From Oligoflexia bacterium (GTDB lineage: Bacteria > Bdellovibrionota > Bacteriovoracia > Bacteriovoracales > Bacteriovoracaceae), in assembly GCA_015231955.1 (NCBI GenBank), contig JADGAN010000041.1, positions 1 through 44,243 on the forward strand: DNA of 44,243 bases, in the 5' to 3' direction. The notes beneath the pieces were generated by a model. The model saw only the letters and a list, made by a program, of their open reading frames with translations, was not told where the DNA came from and did not search any database. This document shows positions 18,673-27,749 of this stretch, piece by piece (the stretch's first letter is position 1; each line of letters starts with the position of its first letter). The position numbers and the translations under genes are program-made.

Positions 18673-20196
18673 ATGGCAACAAATCAAGAAATTGCTCTTG
18701 GCACAGATCAAATAGTGACCTTTCGCTTGGCCGAAGAAGAGTTGGCACTGCCCATTAATTCGGTTCAAGAGATTATAAAGGTACCTGATATCACCCATGT
18801 TCCAAATACACCTTCGTATGTTGATGGTATTGGAAATTTACGAGGAAAGATCCTTCCTATTGTGAACCTTCGAAAACGCTTAGGCCTTGCAGAGAAGGAA
18901 AAAGATGATGCTACCAGAATCGTGGTTTTAAATGTGAATGGGATCACCACAGGTTTTATCGTCGATAGCGTCTCGGAAGTCATGCATATCGAGAAGAGCT
19001 CTTTAGAAAAACCTCCGGAGTCGGTGGACGGTATTGAGGGACAATATCTTCGTAGCATTGCTAAAATTGACGAAGGCAAGAGATTGGTTCTTCTCTTGGC
19101 CGAAGAGCATGTTTTGCCTGAACTGGCAGAGCTCATTAAAGCACAAAAAGGGGATGGAAGTCAGACCAAGGAGAACATGGAGATGGAGAATACGACTAAT
19201 CATAAGCAAGAGGCCTCAGAACAAGTGGTGACGTTTAAAGTTGCCAACGAAGGCTTTGCTATTGATATTATGAGAGTGAAAGAGATTATCCGTGTAACTG
19301 AAATCACACCCGTGCCCAAAGCACCACAGTACATCGTCGGTGTAATGTCGCTTAGGAATCAATTGCTGCCCATTATGGATTTAAGGGTTTTGTTTAATCA
19401 AAAAAACTTACGGGAAGAGATGGGTGAAAAAATCTCTCAAGACAAAATCGATAGTCAGAGAATCATTGTTGTCGATATCGAGGGCGTGCTTACAGGTATT
19501 CAAGTGGATTCAGTGTCACAAGTCCTGGCCTTGGAAAAAAAATCGATTGAACCACCTCCGGCCATTATCAGTAGTGGCCAACAAAATCGTATCAGAGGTG
19601 TTGGTAAGCTGGAAAATGGTAAACGCCTACTGATGCTGCTAAACGAGGATAGTCTTGTGTCTCAACTAGAAAAACAACAAATCCTCGCCACCGCAGGTGC
19701 TGGAGTGATAGGTGCTGATAAAATAAAAAAAATCAGTGAAATGACAACCAATGATGAAATGCAGTTGGTTTGTTTTAAAATTGATCATGAAGAGTATGCG
19801 ATCAATATCATGAAAGTGCAGGAAATTATCAGGGTCAATGAGATCACCTCTGTTCCTAAAACGAAAGAGTACATGAAAGGTATTATCAATCTGAGAGGAA
19901 CCGTGGTTCCAGTTGTGGATATGAGAACCCGCTTTGGACTTAATGCTCTTGATGATAAAGAACAATGCCGGATTGTTGTGGTCAGTATCGATGGAAAAAT
20001 TACGGGACTGATTGTCGATTCAGTCACGGAAGTTTTAAGAGTTCCTAAAAATCAGATTGAAGCACCACCGGCCTCAGTTGCCAATGTCGATGGCAAATTC
20101 ATTGATGGCGTTGGTAAATTTAATGAGGGAAAGCGAATTATTGTCCTCATCAATGCCGATTGTATTCTTGCTGCTGATGAAGCTAAAGCAGCTTAA
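18673..20196 (+). CDS. cheW: Triple CheW-domain coupling protein
   Basis: Three CheW domains lie in series in 507 residues (about 10-165, 180-345 and 360-500). Each begins with a (V/L)xFxxxxEExxxxI-type strand, followed by an (L/M)xVxEIIxVxxITxVPxxPxYxxGxxxLRG block and an IVDSVxEV block. CheW normally links receptor tips to CheA. Fusing three may let one polypeptide bridge several receptor or kinase units in an array. ATG 18673 has AAGGAG 6 nt upstream. It follows the MCP gene by 44 nt and overlaps cheD by 20 nt. Confidence 0.94.
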   Translation: MATNQEIALGTDQIVTFRLAEEELALPINSVQEIIKVPDITHVPNTPSYVDGIGNLRGKILPIVNLRKRLGLAEKEKDDATRIVVLNVNGITTGFIVDSVSEVMHIEKSSLEKPPESVDGIEGQYLRSIAKIDEGKRLVLLLAEEHVLPELAELIKAQKGDGSQTKENMEMENTTNHKQEASEQVVTFKVANEGFAIDIMRVKEIIRVTEITPVPKAPQYIVGVMSLRNQLLPIMDLRVLFNQKNLREEMGEKISQDKIDSQRIIVVDIEGVLTGIQVDSVSQVLALEKKSIEPPPAIISSGQQNRIRGVGKLENGKRLLMLLNEDSLVSQLEKQQILATAGAGVIGADKIKKISEMTTNDEMQLVCFKIDHEEYAINIMKVQEIIRVNEITSVPKTKEYMKGIINLRGTVVPVVDMRTRFGLNALDDKEQCRIVVVSIDGKITGLIVDSVTEVLRVPKNQIEAPPASVANVDGKFIDGVGKFNEGKRIIVLINADCILAADEAKAA

Positions 20197-20665
20197 CACC
20201 GGTGATGCCGGGTTAGGATGTGATCAAGATATTTTAAGTACAGATGGAGTTGGGTCTTGTGTTGTGCTTTGTCTTTGGGATCCGATTAGAAAAATTGGCG
20301 CCATGGCACATATGTCTCAGGCCTCGACGGATAAAGGAGGTGCCATGAGACCCTTTTCTTTTGGCAGTTGTCCGGAGTTGGCCATCCCCTTCCTCTTGAA
20401 GAGGATGCTCGCCAGAGGTTCTTTGGCCTGTGACATTTGTGTACGAATTGTCGGGGGAGGGAACATGTTTTATGAGATTAAAGAGGGCTCTTTAATGGAC
20501 ATAGGGACACACATCGTTCATGCAACGCTAGAAACTTTAAATCAAGAAGGACTTCATCTTACGTCATCAGCTCTTGGTGGAAAATTTGGAAGAAGTGTAC
20601 AATTTTCTGTGGACTCAGGTCTTATAGAAATAACGGCGACAAATGGGGAAAAAGTTTTTCTTTAA
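20177..20665 (+). CDS. cheD: Chemoreceptor glutamine deamidase CheD
   Basis: The 162-residue protein starts at ATG 20177 inside the end of cheW; a longer upstream frame carries no CheD homology. The catalytic Cys lies in GVGSCV and the His in AMAHMSQ, with a Thr a few residues before the Cys, as in the CheD Thr-Cys-His triad. CheD converts receptor glutamines to glutamates and can be regulated by CheC or CheY-P in other bacteria. No CheC gene is present here. Overlap with cheW suggests translational coupling, since no separate ribosome binding site is evident. Confidence 0.92.
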   Translation: MKLKQLNTGDAGLGCDQDILSTDGVGSCVVLCLWDPIRKIGAMAHMSQASTDKGGAMRPFSFGSCPELAIPFLLKRMLARGSLACDICVRIVGGGNMFYEIKEGSLMDIGTHIVHATLETLNQEGLHLTSSALGGKFGRSVQFSVDSGLIEITATNGEKVFL

Positions 20666-20683
20666 AAGAGGAGTTTACTCAAG

Positions 20684-21769
20684 ATGAAACGCCTTAAAGT
20701 TTTAATTGTAGACGATTCTGCTCTAATGAGGAGAGAGATACGAAAAATTTTTGAAACAGATCCGGATATTGAAGTGGTTGCTGCCTCTCGAAACGGAGAA
20801 GAGGCCTTGGAACACGTGGCCCGCTTGGATCCAGATGTGATTACCTTGGATATCAATATGCCGGACATGGATGGTTTGACAGCACTTCAACATATCATGA
20901 TGCAATTTCCTCGTCCTGTGATTATGTTGAGTTCGCTTACGCAGGAAGGCTCGATTACAACCTATGAGGCCTTGGAATTAGGAGCTGTTGATTTTGTAGG
21001 AAAGCCCGGTGGCACGATTTCCAAGAACATTATGGAAGTGAGTAATGATCTTATTTTTAAAGTTAAAGCAGCAGCAGAGGCCAATTTATCAAAACTCGGC
21101 CACTCCAGAAAACGACGGCGAATGCAAGCTCAAACTGCGCCACTAAATAAAGGCCCAAAGCTTAATCGGAAAATGGGAAAAGAAGGAGATAAGATTGTGG
21201 TCTTCGGTCAATCCACAGGGGGGCCTAATACTATTTTTGAAATCATCCCTCATCTACCGGCGGATTTAGGTGTCCCAGTGATTATTGTTCAGCATATGCC
21301 TGGTTCTTTTACTTCGGGTTTTGCAAAACGGATTGATGAAAGCTGTGCCTTTCCTTTCAAGGAAGCTGCTGATGGCGATGTGCTTGAACCTGGTTGTGGC
21401 TATCTCGCCCCAGGAGATGTTCATACGGTTTTGGCAACAAGAGGTCTTGGCCAAAAAGGGTATCTTTTGAGAACGACAAAATACCCAGAGGGAACACTTC
21501 ACACACCCTCTGTTGATGTAACGATGGGTTCTGTTCTTGAAGCTTATGGCGGCCCTAATATCATCGCTGTTTTACTGACCGGGATGGGTGCCGATGGGGC
21601 CAATGCCATGGCCGATATCAGACGTAGTGGAGGAAGAACCATTGCGGAGTCGGAGGAGACGTGCGTGGTGTTTGGAATGCCCAAAGAGGCCATTTCCAGA
21701 GGTGGAGCAGAGTTTGTGCTTCCCTCCTATGATATTGCAAGCAAGATCGTTGAATTGGTAAAAAAATAA
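20684..21769 (+). CDS. cheB: Chemotaxis response regulator methylesterase CheB
   Basis: This 361-residue protein has a receiver domain (VDDSALMRR, Asp56 in TLDINMPDMDG, GKPGG region) joined by a basic linker (about residues 140-160) to a CheB methylesterase domain. The catalytic Ser177 lies in GQSTGGP, with a His in VQHMPGSFT and an Asp in GMGADGAN. It demethylates and deamidates receptor glutamates in opposition to CheR. AGAGGAG lies upstream of ATG 20684. It sits between cheD and a HEAT-repeat gene in the same operon. Confidence 0.95.
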   Translation: MKRLKVLIVDDSALMRREIRKIFETDPDIEVVAASRNGEEALEHVARLDPDVITLDINMPDMDGLTALQHIMMQFPRPVIMLSSLTQEGSITTYEALELGAVDFVGKPGGTISKNIMEVSNDLIFKVKAAAEANLSKLGHSRKRRRMQAQTAPLNKGPKLNRKMGKEGDKIVVFGQSTGGPNTIFEIIPHLPADLGVPVIIVQHMPGSFTSGFAKRIDESCAFPFKEAADGDVLEPGCGYLAPGDVHTVLATRGLGQKGYLLRTTKYPEGTLHTPSVDVTMGSVLEAYGGPNIIAVLLTGMGADGANAMADIRRSGGRTIAESEETCVVFGMPKEAISRGGAEFVLPSYDIASKIVELVKK

Positions 21770-21785
21770 CAGGGAAGAGAGAGTT

Positions 21786-22469
21786 ATGGTTCGAACGATT
21801 GAGGAACTTTGTATAGCGCTTAAAAATAAAGAGGAGTCTTACCGATGTGATGCCATCCTAGAGCTTAAAGAGCTCAATAGCTCGCTAGCGATTTCTCTGT
21901 TATTTAATCATTTAAGTGATGAATCTCCTCGGATAAGGGAAGTCACGGCAGATGCCTTGGTTGAGATCGGTGGAATCCAAGTCGCACTGATGTCACTCTG
22001 TTTGCTCCGATCAGAAAAGGTGGTACTACGAAATGTTGCCTTGGAGATTGTACAACAGCTTGGTATAGACGCCCTGTCTGTGCTTAAAGACAACATCACT
22101 TCTCCTATCTCTGATATTCGCATTTTCACCGTTGAAACCATTGGAAAAATAATTGCAAAAAGAAAGCTTGCTCTTGATCAAGAACTCCTTTCTGCTCTTA
22201 TTGAACGTCTTGGTGATGAAAATGTCAATGTCGCCGGTGTTGCGGCCGAGGCACTTGGTTTTGCCAAAGAAAACGCCGCAATCCCCGCTTTACTTCAATA
22301 TGTTGTTTCGGGCCGGAAATCTTCCTGGCTTCAATGTAATATCATTGTGGCATTATCGCGCATTGGAAGTGGAGATGCGCTCACTGCTATAAAAGGTCTT
22401 GATCGGAAAGTGCTCTCAGAAGAGGCAATCGTTTATTTAGAGATGGTCTTAAAAGGAGAGGTATTGTGA
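21786..22469 (+). CDS. HEAT-repeat protein in chemotaxis operon
   Basis: The 227-residue protein is built from helical repeats of the HEAT or PBS-lyase-like type. Examples are SYRCDAILELKEL, SPRIREVTADALVEIGG, DIRIFTVETIGKI and NVNVAGVAAEALGFAKENA. No catalytic residues are evident. It is a likely scaffold or adaptor. The gene ends 4 nt into cheR, so it is tightly coupled to the methylation system. HEAT proteins beside cheB and cheR are known in some uncharacterised chemosensory clusters, but I cannot assign a function. Confidence 0.85.
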   Translation: MVRTIEELCIALKNKEESYRCDAILELKELNSSLAISLLFNHLSDESPRIREVTADALVEIGGIQVALMSLCLLRSEKVVLRNVALEIVQQLGIDALSVLKDNITSPISDIRIFTVETIGKIIAKRKLALDQELLSALIERLGDENVNVAGVAAEALGFAKENAAIPALLQYVVSGRKSSWLQCNIIVALSRIGSGDALTAIKGLDRKVLSEEAIVYLEMVLKGEVL

Positions 22470-23293
22470 TTGGAGCGATTGAGTTAGAGAAAATAAGAGC
22501 ACTCATCTATAAAGAGACGGGGATGCTTTTTGAAGAAAAAAAAGATTACTATCTTATCAATAGACTGCAACAACGAATGAGTGAACTCGGGATCATCTCT
22601 TTTAATGAGTACTACAAAACTTTAATCTTTGAGGACAGGTCAAAGGAGCTTCAAAGCTTTATTGAATCCATTACTATTAATGAGACTTATTTTTTTCGTG
22701 ATTTTCCGCAATTGCAAGGTTTTGCAGAAAAAGTGTTACCCGCCTACTTAGAACAGAAACGCAAAAAATTCAACTCTGTTTTAAAAGTATGGTCTGCCGC
22801 TTGTTCTACAGGAGAGGAGGCCTATACTTTGTCCATTATATTACAAGAGATGATCGAGGACTATGCACACTGGAGCGTTTCCGTTGAGGCCACGGATATC
22901 GATCGCAATGTGATTGGCCATGCAGAAAAAGGCATTTATAGTGAGAGATCGATGAAAGATACACCGGAAGCTTATCGAAAAAAATATTTTGTTCCAATGG
23001 GAGAGGAGTGGCAGGTCTCGAAATTAAAAAAACACCCCATTGATTTTAAAACACTCAATTTTACAGATAAAGAGGCCATGAAAAAAATGAGAAATTTCGA
23101 TGTCATTTTTTGCCGGAATGTTCTCATCTATTTTGATGATCAGTCAAGAAAGTCAGTTGTGAATTTACTCTATGACTCTTTAATCCCTGGGGGACACTTG
23201 TTTTTAGGACATTCTGAAAATATTGGTAGAATTACCGCCGCTTTTGAGCTGCAAACACTTGGCGGTTTTATTTGCTATAGGAGACCTCTGTGA
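22466..23293 (+). CDS. cheR: Chemoreceptor methyltransferase CheR
   Basis: The 275-residue enzyme uses GTG 22466, overlapping the preceding stop, with AAGGAG about 9 nt upstream. The CheR N-terminal helical domain contains INETYFFRD. The SAM-binding domain contains KVWSAACSTGEEAY, EATDIDRNV and DVIFCRNVLIYF. It methylates receptor glutamates using S-adenosylmethionine. No C-terminal pentapeptide or TPR tether is seen. It overlaps the cheY-like gene by 4 nt. Confidence 0.95.
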   Translation: MIGAIELEKIRALIYKETGMLFEEKKDYYLINRLQQRMSELGIISFNEYYKTLIFEDRSKELQSFIESITINETYFFRDFPQLQGFAEKVLPAYLEQKRKKFNSVLKVWSAACSTGEEAYTLSIILQEMIEDYAHWSVSVEATDIDRNVIGHAEKGIYSERSMKDTPEAYRKKYFVPMGEEWQVSKLKKHPIDFKTLNFTDKEAMKKMRNFDVIFCRNVLIYFDDQSRKSVVNLLYDSLIPGGHLFLGHSENIGRITAAFELQTLGGFICYRRPL

Positions 23294-23664
23294 GTGTAAC
23301 AAAGAAGATCTTGCTGATTGATGATTCGAAAATGGTATTATCTTTTCATGCCAATATCTTAAGAAAACATGGTTTTGAGTGTTCTTGTGTAGAAAATGGC
23401 TTCATGGCCTTGGAAGAGTGCTTGCGAAAGCAATTTGATCTGATTTTAACAGATATTAATATGCCCAAAATGGATGGTTATGAGTTCACCAGAAAAATCA
23501 GAGAGGTTTTAAGTTATAAAGAGATCCCTATTATCATGATTTCAACGGAGCAAGAAGCACAGGACAAGAGCAAAGGGATGGAAGCTGGTGCCAATGTTTA
23601 TATTGTAAAACCTGTTCTGCCGGAGGATCTAATCATGCACCTTAAATTGCTGATCGGAGAATAG
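23290..23664 (+). CDS. cheY: CheY-like single receiver protein
   Basis: This stand-alone 124-residue receiver has an IDDS acidic motif, Asp55 in LILTDINMPKMDGYEF, MIST in the Thr/Ser position and Lys in IVKPV. GTG 23290 overlaps the cheR stop. The close linkage to cheA, 5 nt downstream, makes it the probable direct phospho-acceptor of that kinase. Whether it talks to a flagellar motor is unknown, because no flagellar genes are present in the window. Confidence 0.9.
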   Translation: MSVTKKILLIDDSKMVLSFHANILRKHGFECSCVENGFMALEECLRKQFDLILTDINMPKMDGYEFTRKIREVLSYKEIPIIMISTEQEAQDKSKGMEAGANVYIVKPVLPEDLIMHLKLLIGE

Positions 23665-23669
23665 AAGGA

Positions 23670-25688
23670 ATGCAAGCTCATCAAGTGCCCCCTGATTTAT
23701 TGGAACAATTTAAAATTGAGTCTCATGATAATATTGAACAGGCCGAGGTAGCGCTACTTTCCATCGAACAGGGAAGTAGTGTACAAGAAGAAATAAATGA
23801 AATTTTCAGAGCAATCCATACAATTAAAGGATCTGCTGCTTATCTTGAATTAACCGACATCAAAGAGCTATCGCATGCTTTTGAAAACACCTTGGATACC
23901 ATCCGCAAAAGCAAGCAAATAGAAATCCCCAAAGAAAAACGAGACCTTTTTTTTACAGTTCTGGATACCATTAAGTCCTTAATTTTTTTGTTTCATGGAG
24001 AAGCGCACGTTTTTGACATTAAGGAGATGATACGGTCGCTAGAGATTCCAGGCGAAGAGGAAAAAAGTGTACAATCTTCAGAAAATAAGTTTGGAAAATT
24101 TAAGGATAGATCTGCTAAGATTTTTTGTGAAAATGTGGATCAGCAGTTTGAAACATTAAAACGTCTTGGCAATAAAATTATTGAGGTCAATAGTTTTGAT
24201 GAGGATTCGTACACTATTGCTTGCCGTGCTGTTCAGGGTATAAAGAATGCCTGTCAATTTATTGGAGAGTTTGAGCTTGAAGAGACCTCTGTTGCTTTTA
24301 AAGAATGGCTTGAGAGTGGAAAAACAAGTAAAGAGGTGAAAATAGTTATCGAGCAGCAAGCTCGATACTTGAAGAAAGTAGAAGAGGTGCTTTGTAAATT
24401 CACAGAAGGTAATGGTGGAAAAAAAGAGGCAAAAAATCATCATCTTCTTCTTCAGCAGGAGATGGTTCCATTAAAAGCATCAAAAACCGTAAGAGTTGAT
24501 CAGGGCCTTTTAGATGAATTTATGAATTTAGTTGGAGAGCTTATCGTTTCTAAAAATGTGTTTGCTCACCTTCAGACAAAACTAATGACAAAAGGAAAAG
24601 AAGAAGATAGAGCAACAACGGTCAAGGAATTTAAGGAGTCTTCAAAATTTCTTAGTCGAATCACTGCAGAGTTGCAACAAAAAGTGATGAAACTTAGAAT
24701 GGTTCCAATCAGGACATTATTTCAAAAATATCCTCTGGTGGCACGTGATGTTGCCAGTAAAACGGGCAAGCTGGTTAATGTGCAATTCGAAGGAGAGGAG
24801 ACTGCCATTGATAAAGGGATCGCTGATCAGATTTCAGAACCCCTGCTTCATCTTGTTCGAAATGCCGTTGACCATGGCATTGAAACACCTGATGATCGTA
24901 AGAAGGTTGGAAAAACGGAAGCGGGAACGATCCTACTAAGAGCAGCTTATCAAGGAAATTTTATTATTCTTGAAATTTTAGATGATGGGAATGGAATCGA
25001 GATCGATAAAGTGAAGGCCAAGGCCATTGAAAAAAAATTTTTGACTGTAGCAGATGCAGAAAAAATAACAAAGCAGGAGATTCTCGATTATATTTTTGTT
25101 CCAGGACTCACTACTTCTTCTTCGATTACGGATATTTCCGGTCGTGGAGTTGGTCTTGATATTGTGAAAAATAATTTAAAAAAAATAAAGGGAAATGTTT
25201 CTGTTAACACAGAAGAAGGGGAGGGAACTTCGTTTAAAATAGAGGTTCCTTTAACCATGGCCATTATGCCGGCCCTTCTCGTGAAATCATGCGACTCTAT
25301 TTACGCACTTCCACTTGCTGAAGTCAGTGAGACCATTAAGATTCCTTTAAGTGAACTACAAACTTTATGTACGAAGAAGGCCATTGTTTTGAGAGGTAAT
25401 GTGGTTCCTGTTGAAGATCTTAACAAGGTATTGGGAGGTTTGGAACAACAGCAAGAGAGAAAACTGCTTCGTCTTTCTATCGTGATCTTAAACAGTAGTG
25501 GCAGTCAATTTGGCCTGATTGTTGATTCTGTTTGCGGTCAGGAAGAAATTGTTGTGAAACCACTACCAGAGACCTATTCCCATATTCAAGGGTTGTCCGG
25601 AACCTCTATTTTGGGAAATGGAAAAACTATTTTGATTTTAGACTGTGGTCAGCTGTATAATGTCTTAGTGGGAAGAACAGAGAATTAA
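23670..25688 (+). CDS. cheA: CheA-type chemotaxis histidine kinase (second copy)
   Basis: The 672-residue protein has an N-terminal Hpt domain (His50 in IHTIKGSAAYLE), then a poorly conserved helical section (about 135-255) that could be a second Hpt-like or docking module without its own His motif, followed by the dimerisation domain. A HATPase_c domain (HLVRNAVDHGIE, DDGNGIE, GRGVGLD, GEGTSF) and a C-terminal CheW-like domain complete it. It is in the same operon as receptor, CheW, CheD, CheB and CheR and is therefore the core kinase of this array. It is a distant paralogue of the CheA at 12565. Confidence 0.94.
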   Translation: MQAHQVPPDLLEQFKIESHDNIEQAEVALLSIEQGSSVQEEINEIFRAIHTIKGSAAYLELTDIKELSHAFENTLDTIRKSKQIEIPKEKRDLFFTVLDTIKSLIFLFHGEAHVFDIKEMIRSLEIPGEEEKSVQSSENKFGKFKDRSAKIFCENVDQQFETLKRLGNKIIEVNSFDEDSYTIACRAVQGIKNACQFIGEFELEETSVAFKEWLESGKTSKEVKIVIEQQARYLKKVEEVLCKFTEGNGGKKEAKNHHLLLQQEMVPLKASKTVRVDQGLLDEFMNLVGELIVSKNVFAHLQTKLMTKGKEEDRATTVKEFKESSKFLSRITAELQQKVMKLRMVPIRTLFQKYPLVARDVASKTGKLVNVQFEGEETAIDKGIADQISEPLLHLVRNAVDHGIETPDDRKKVGKTEAGTILLRAAYQGNFIILEILDDGNGIEIDKVKAKAIEKKFLTVADAEKITKQEILDYIFVPGLTTSSSITDISGRGVGLDIVKNNLKKIKGNVSVNTEEGEGTSFKIEVPLTMAIMPALLVKSCDSIYALPLAEVSETIKIPLSELQTLCTKKAIVLRGNVVPVEDLNKVLGGLEQQQERKLLRLSIVILNSSGSQFGLIVDSVCGQEEIVVKPLPETYSHIQGLSGTSILGNGKTILILDCGQLYNVLVGRTEN

Positions 25689-25733
25689 AAAACCTTAAAT
25701 TAGAGATTATGGATAATAGGGTGGCCTTTATGA

Positions 25734-26447
25734 ATGAATGAAAAGGGTTTCAGTAGTGCTGATTTTCGCGTATACGTTTTAAAGATCTTAATCCCCAAAC
25801 TTAAGAAATGTGTAAAAAATCTCAAAAAAGCAAAAAGGAAAAAAGAGTTGATCTACGAGTCTGGAGTAAAGGTGCTTGCTTTACTTTATGAGAACTGTCC
25901 CAGGTTTTTAATGCAGCTTGATTTAAGCCTGGGGGTGGACATTAAACAAAATTTAACAGCAGAAGAGTTAGATTTTTTTCTAGAGTGTCATGACCGCTTT
26001 AAAAAGAGACCTCATTACTTGGAACTGAATAAAGGCGATGAACATGATGATTATGGAGGGCAGTGCTTTGATGCTGCCTATGGATATATGCTGAGGCATC
26101 AGCACGATCCTCATGATCTGCGACTTGTCCATGGTTGGGTCTATAACCCGAGCATTGATAAATATATGGCCCATGCTTGGGTTGAAGAAAATGCTGAATA
26201 CGTCCACGATCTAACACAGAAAAAAGGGCTTAGGAAATTACTTTTTTCTTCTTTTTATGAGATGGCCATCACTTGTGACTGGGCCATTCGCAAATATTCT
26301 ATAAAAGAAATGAGTGCTTATGCAGAAGAGACCGGCGTCTATGGGCCTTGGGACAAGGTACTCTTTTATCAAGAGTTTCTGACAGTAGCAGCTTTTGAAG
26401 AGTGGACCGATTCTTACTCTGCCATTGGCAGCGGCACCTCCAAATAG
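25734..26447 (+). CDS. Uncharacterised protein with probable Cys-His-Asp hydrolase fold
   Basis: I do not recognise a named family in this 237-residue protein. The first 100 residues are Lys-rich and helical. The second half has the spacing of a transglutaminase/NlpC-type cysteine hydrolase: Cys111 in GGQCFDAAYG, His147 in AHAWVEE and Asp159 in YVHDLT, with an LVHGWV strand between. ATG 25734 is chosen because ATG 25730 runs into a stop at once. The gene is 45 nt after cheA on the same strand and may be the last gene of the operon. It might modify a receptor or partner protein, as CheD does, but that is inference. Confidence 0.62.
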   Translation: MNEKGFSSADFRVYVLKILIPKLKKCVKNLKKAKRKKELIYESGVKVLALLYENCPRFLMQLDLSLGVDIKQNLTAEELDFFLECHDRFKKRPHYLELNKGDEHDDYGGQCFDAAYGYMLRHQHDPHDLRLVHGWVYNPSIDKYMAHAWVEENAEYVHDLTQKKGLRKLLFSSFYEMAITCDWAIRKYSIKEMSAYAEETGVYGPWDKVLFYQEFLTVAAFEEWTDSYSAIGSGTSK

Positions 26448-26732
26448 GGGATAGGGGCATTGGGGCCAGCCGACTAATGGGACTCTGTAAGTCAATACAG
26501 TTAGTGCAGAGGTGTCTACTGACGTATTTGATGAGTTAAAAACGCAAGGATCAGTGCCTTCTGTGCCAGTTCTGTCATCGGAGAATCATTAAAAGATAAA
26601 TATTTAAGTATAAATATCAGAAAGACCTCTCACATTCACTTTTTTCGTCACTTTTAATTGGAGAGTTTTTTGCAATATCTAACCTCGACCATGCAATACA
26701 ACGATGGGTAACTAGCTTAAAGGAGATTTTCA
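26448..26732. other. Intergenic gap after the chemotaxis operon
   Basis: This 285-bp gap separates the chemotaxis cluster from the stress island. I see no gene or strong terminator. The last bases carry AAAGGAG for the DUF1540 gene. Confidence 0.5.
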
Positions 26733-27032
26733 ATGAAAAAAACAACTCTTGAAATGCCGACCGTCAATTGCAAAGTTAATGATTGTGTCTACAATTCGAG
26801 TGAAGCTTGTCATGCTCGGGCCATCACGGTTGGGGACTCCAACACTCCTCATTGTGATACTTTTTTAAAAAGCGCTATTCATGTCAAAAATAAGAGTACC
26901 CATGCAGGAGTCGGTGCCTGCAAGGTTTCAAATTGTAAATTTAACGAAGATTTTGAATGTATCACTGATGGCATCAATGTTAATGCAATGGATGGTAGTG
27001 TCCTTTGCAAGACCTATCATGACCGAAAATAA
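26733..27032 (+). CDS. Two-domain DUF1540 cysteine-rich protein
   Basis: This 99-residue protein consists of two DUF1540-like units. Each has Cys residues in a VxCxxxxCxYNxxxxCxAxxIxV-like pattern ending in C-x-T-F or C-K-T-Y. The cysteines could bind zinc or iron. The family has no established function. AAAGGAG precedes ATG 26733. It lies directly upstream of bacterioferritin, which fits a metal- or stress-related role without proving it. Confidence 0.85.
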   Translation: MKKTTLEMPTVNCKVNDCVYNSSEACHARAITVGDSNTPHCDTFLKSAIHVKNKSTHAGVGACKVSNCKFNEDFECITDGINVNAMDGSVLCKTYHDRK

Positions 27033-27108
27033 GAAATTAGATGTTAGAGTTCGCACACCATTTTTTTTCTTAGACCCACATTAACATTAGTAAAGATTGG
27101 AGAGTATA

Positions 27109-27576
27109 ATGAAAGGAAATACTAAACTTATTGAAACTTTAAATGCTCTTCTTGCGGATGAACTATCAGCGATCAATCAATACATGGTTCACTCCGAGAT
27201 GCTGGCAAACTGGGGTTATGAAAAGCTTCATCATCATGTTGAAAAAAGAGCTATTGATGAAATGAAGCATGCTGAGAAATTAATTGGACGGATATTATTT
27301 TTAGAGGGGATTCCAATTGTAAGCAACTTAAAAAAAATAAATATCGGATCGGATGTGCCTAAACAGCTAGCAAATGATCAATCTTCTGAGCAAGAAGCTA
27401 TTAATGGCTACAATACCGCTATAAGATTTACAACTGAGATTAGCGATTCTGCTACCAGAGAAATATTAGAGCATATTTTAATGGATGAAGATCGTCACCT
27501 TGATGACATAGAAGCCATGCTGGATCAGATCAATCAAATGTCATTGCAAATGTTTTTATCTACAAAAGTTTCATAG
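27109..27576 (+). CDS. bfr: Bacterioferritin
   Basis: The 155-residue protein starts at ATG 27109 with GGAG 6 nt upstream; an in-frame TTG at 27097 would add four residues outside the family pattern. All E. coli-type ferroxidase ligands are found at the same numbers: Glu18, Glu51, His54, Glu94, Glu127 and His130. Met52, the heme ligand at the subunit interface, is also present. It should form a 24-subunit shell that oxidises and stores iron and limits oxidative damage. No bacterioferritin-associated ferredoxin is seen next to it. Confidence 0.96.
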   Translation: MKGNTKLIETLNALLADELSAINQYMVHSEMLANWGYEKLHHHVEKRAIDEMKHAEKLIGRILFLEGIPIVSNLKKINIGSDVPKQLANDQSSEQEAINGYNTAIRFTTEISDSATREILEHILMDEDRHLDDIEAMLDQINQMSLQMFLSTKVS

Positions 27577-27641
27577 CTTGAGAGTTTGAAGTTCAATATT
27601 CTGTAGTTTTAGGAACAACGATTGCAGTAATAAAGAGAGCG

Positions 27642-27670
27642 TTGCTTCCTGCAGTTAGGATAGTACTAAG
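27642..27670. promoter_or_regulatory. TTAGG-ATAGT-ACTAA element, copy C
   Basis: A 29-bp block matches 26 of 29 positions of 35175-35203. Its core is TTAGG (27655-27659), spacer ATAGT, then ACTAA (27665-27669). It lies 80 bp before the small membrane protein and 298 bp before phosphoketolase. It is probably an operator or activator site shared by the stress island. Confidence 0.6.
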
Positions 27671-27749
27671 GGTAAACAGTGAATTCACTGGAGAAGGCAC
27701 GAATTCTAGGGCAACCCAGTAAGGAACACTCTAATTAAGGAGAACTACA

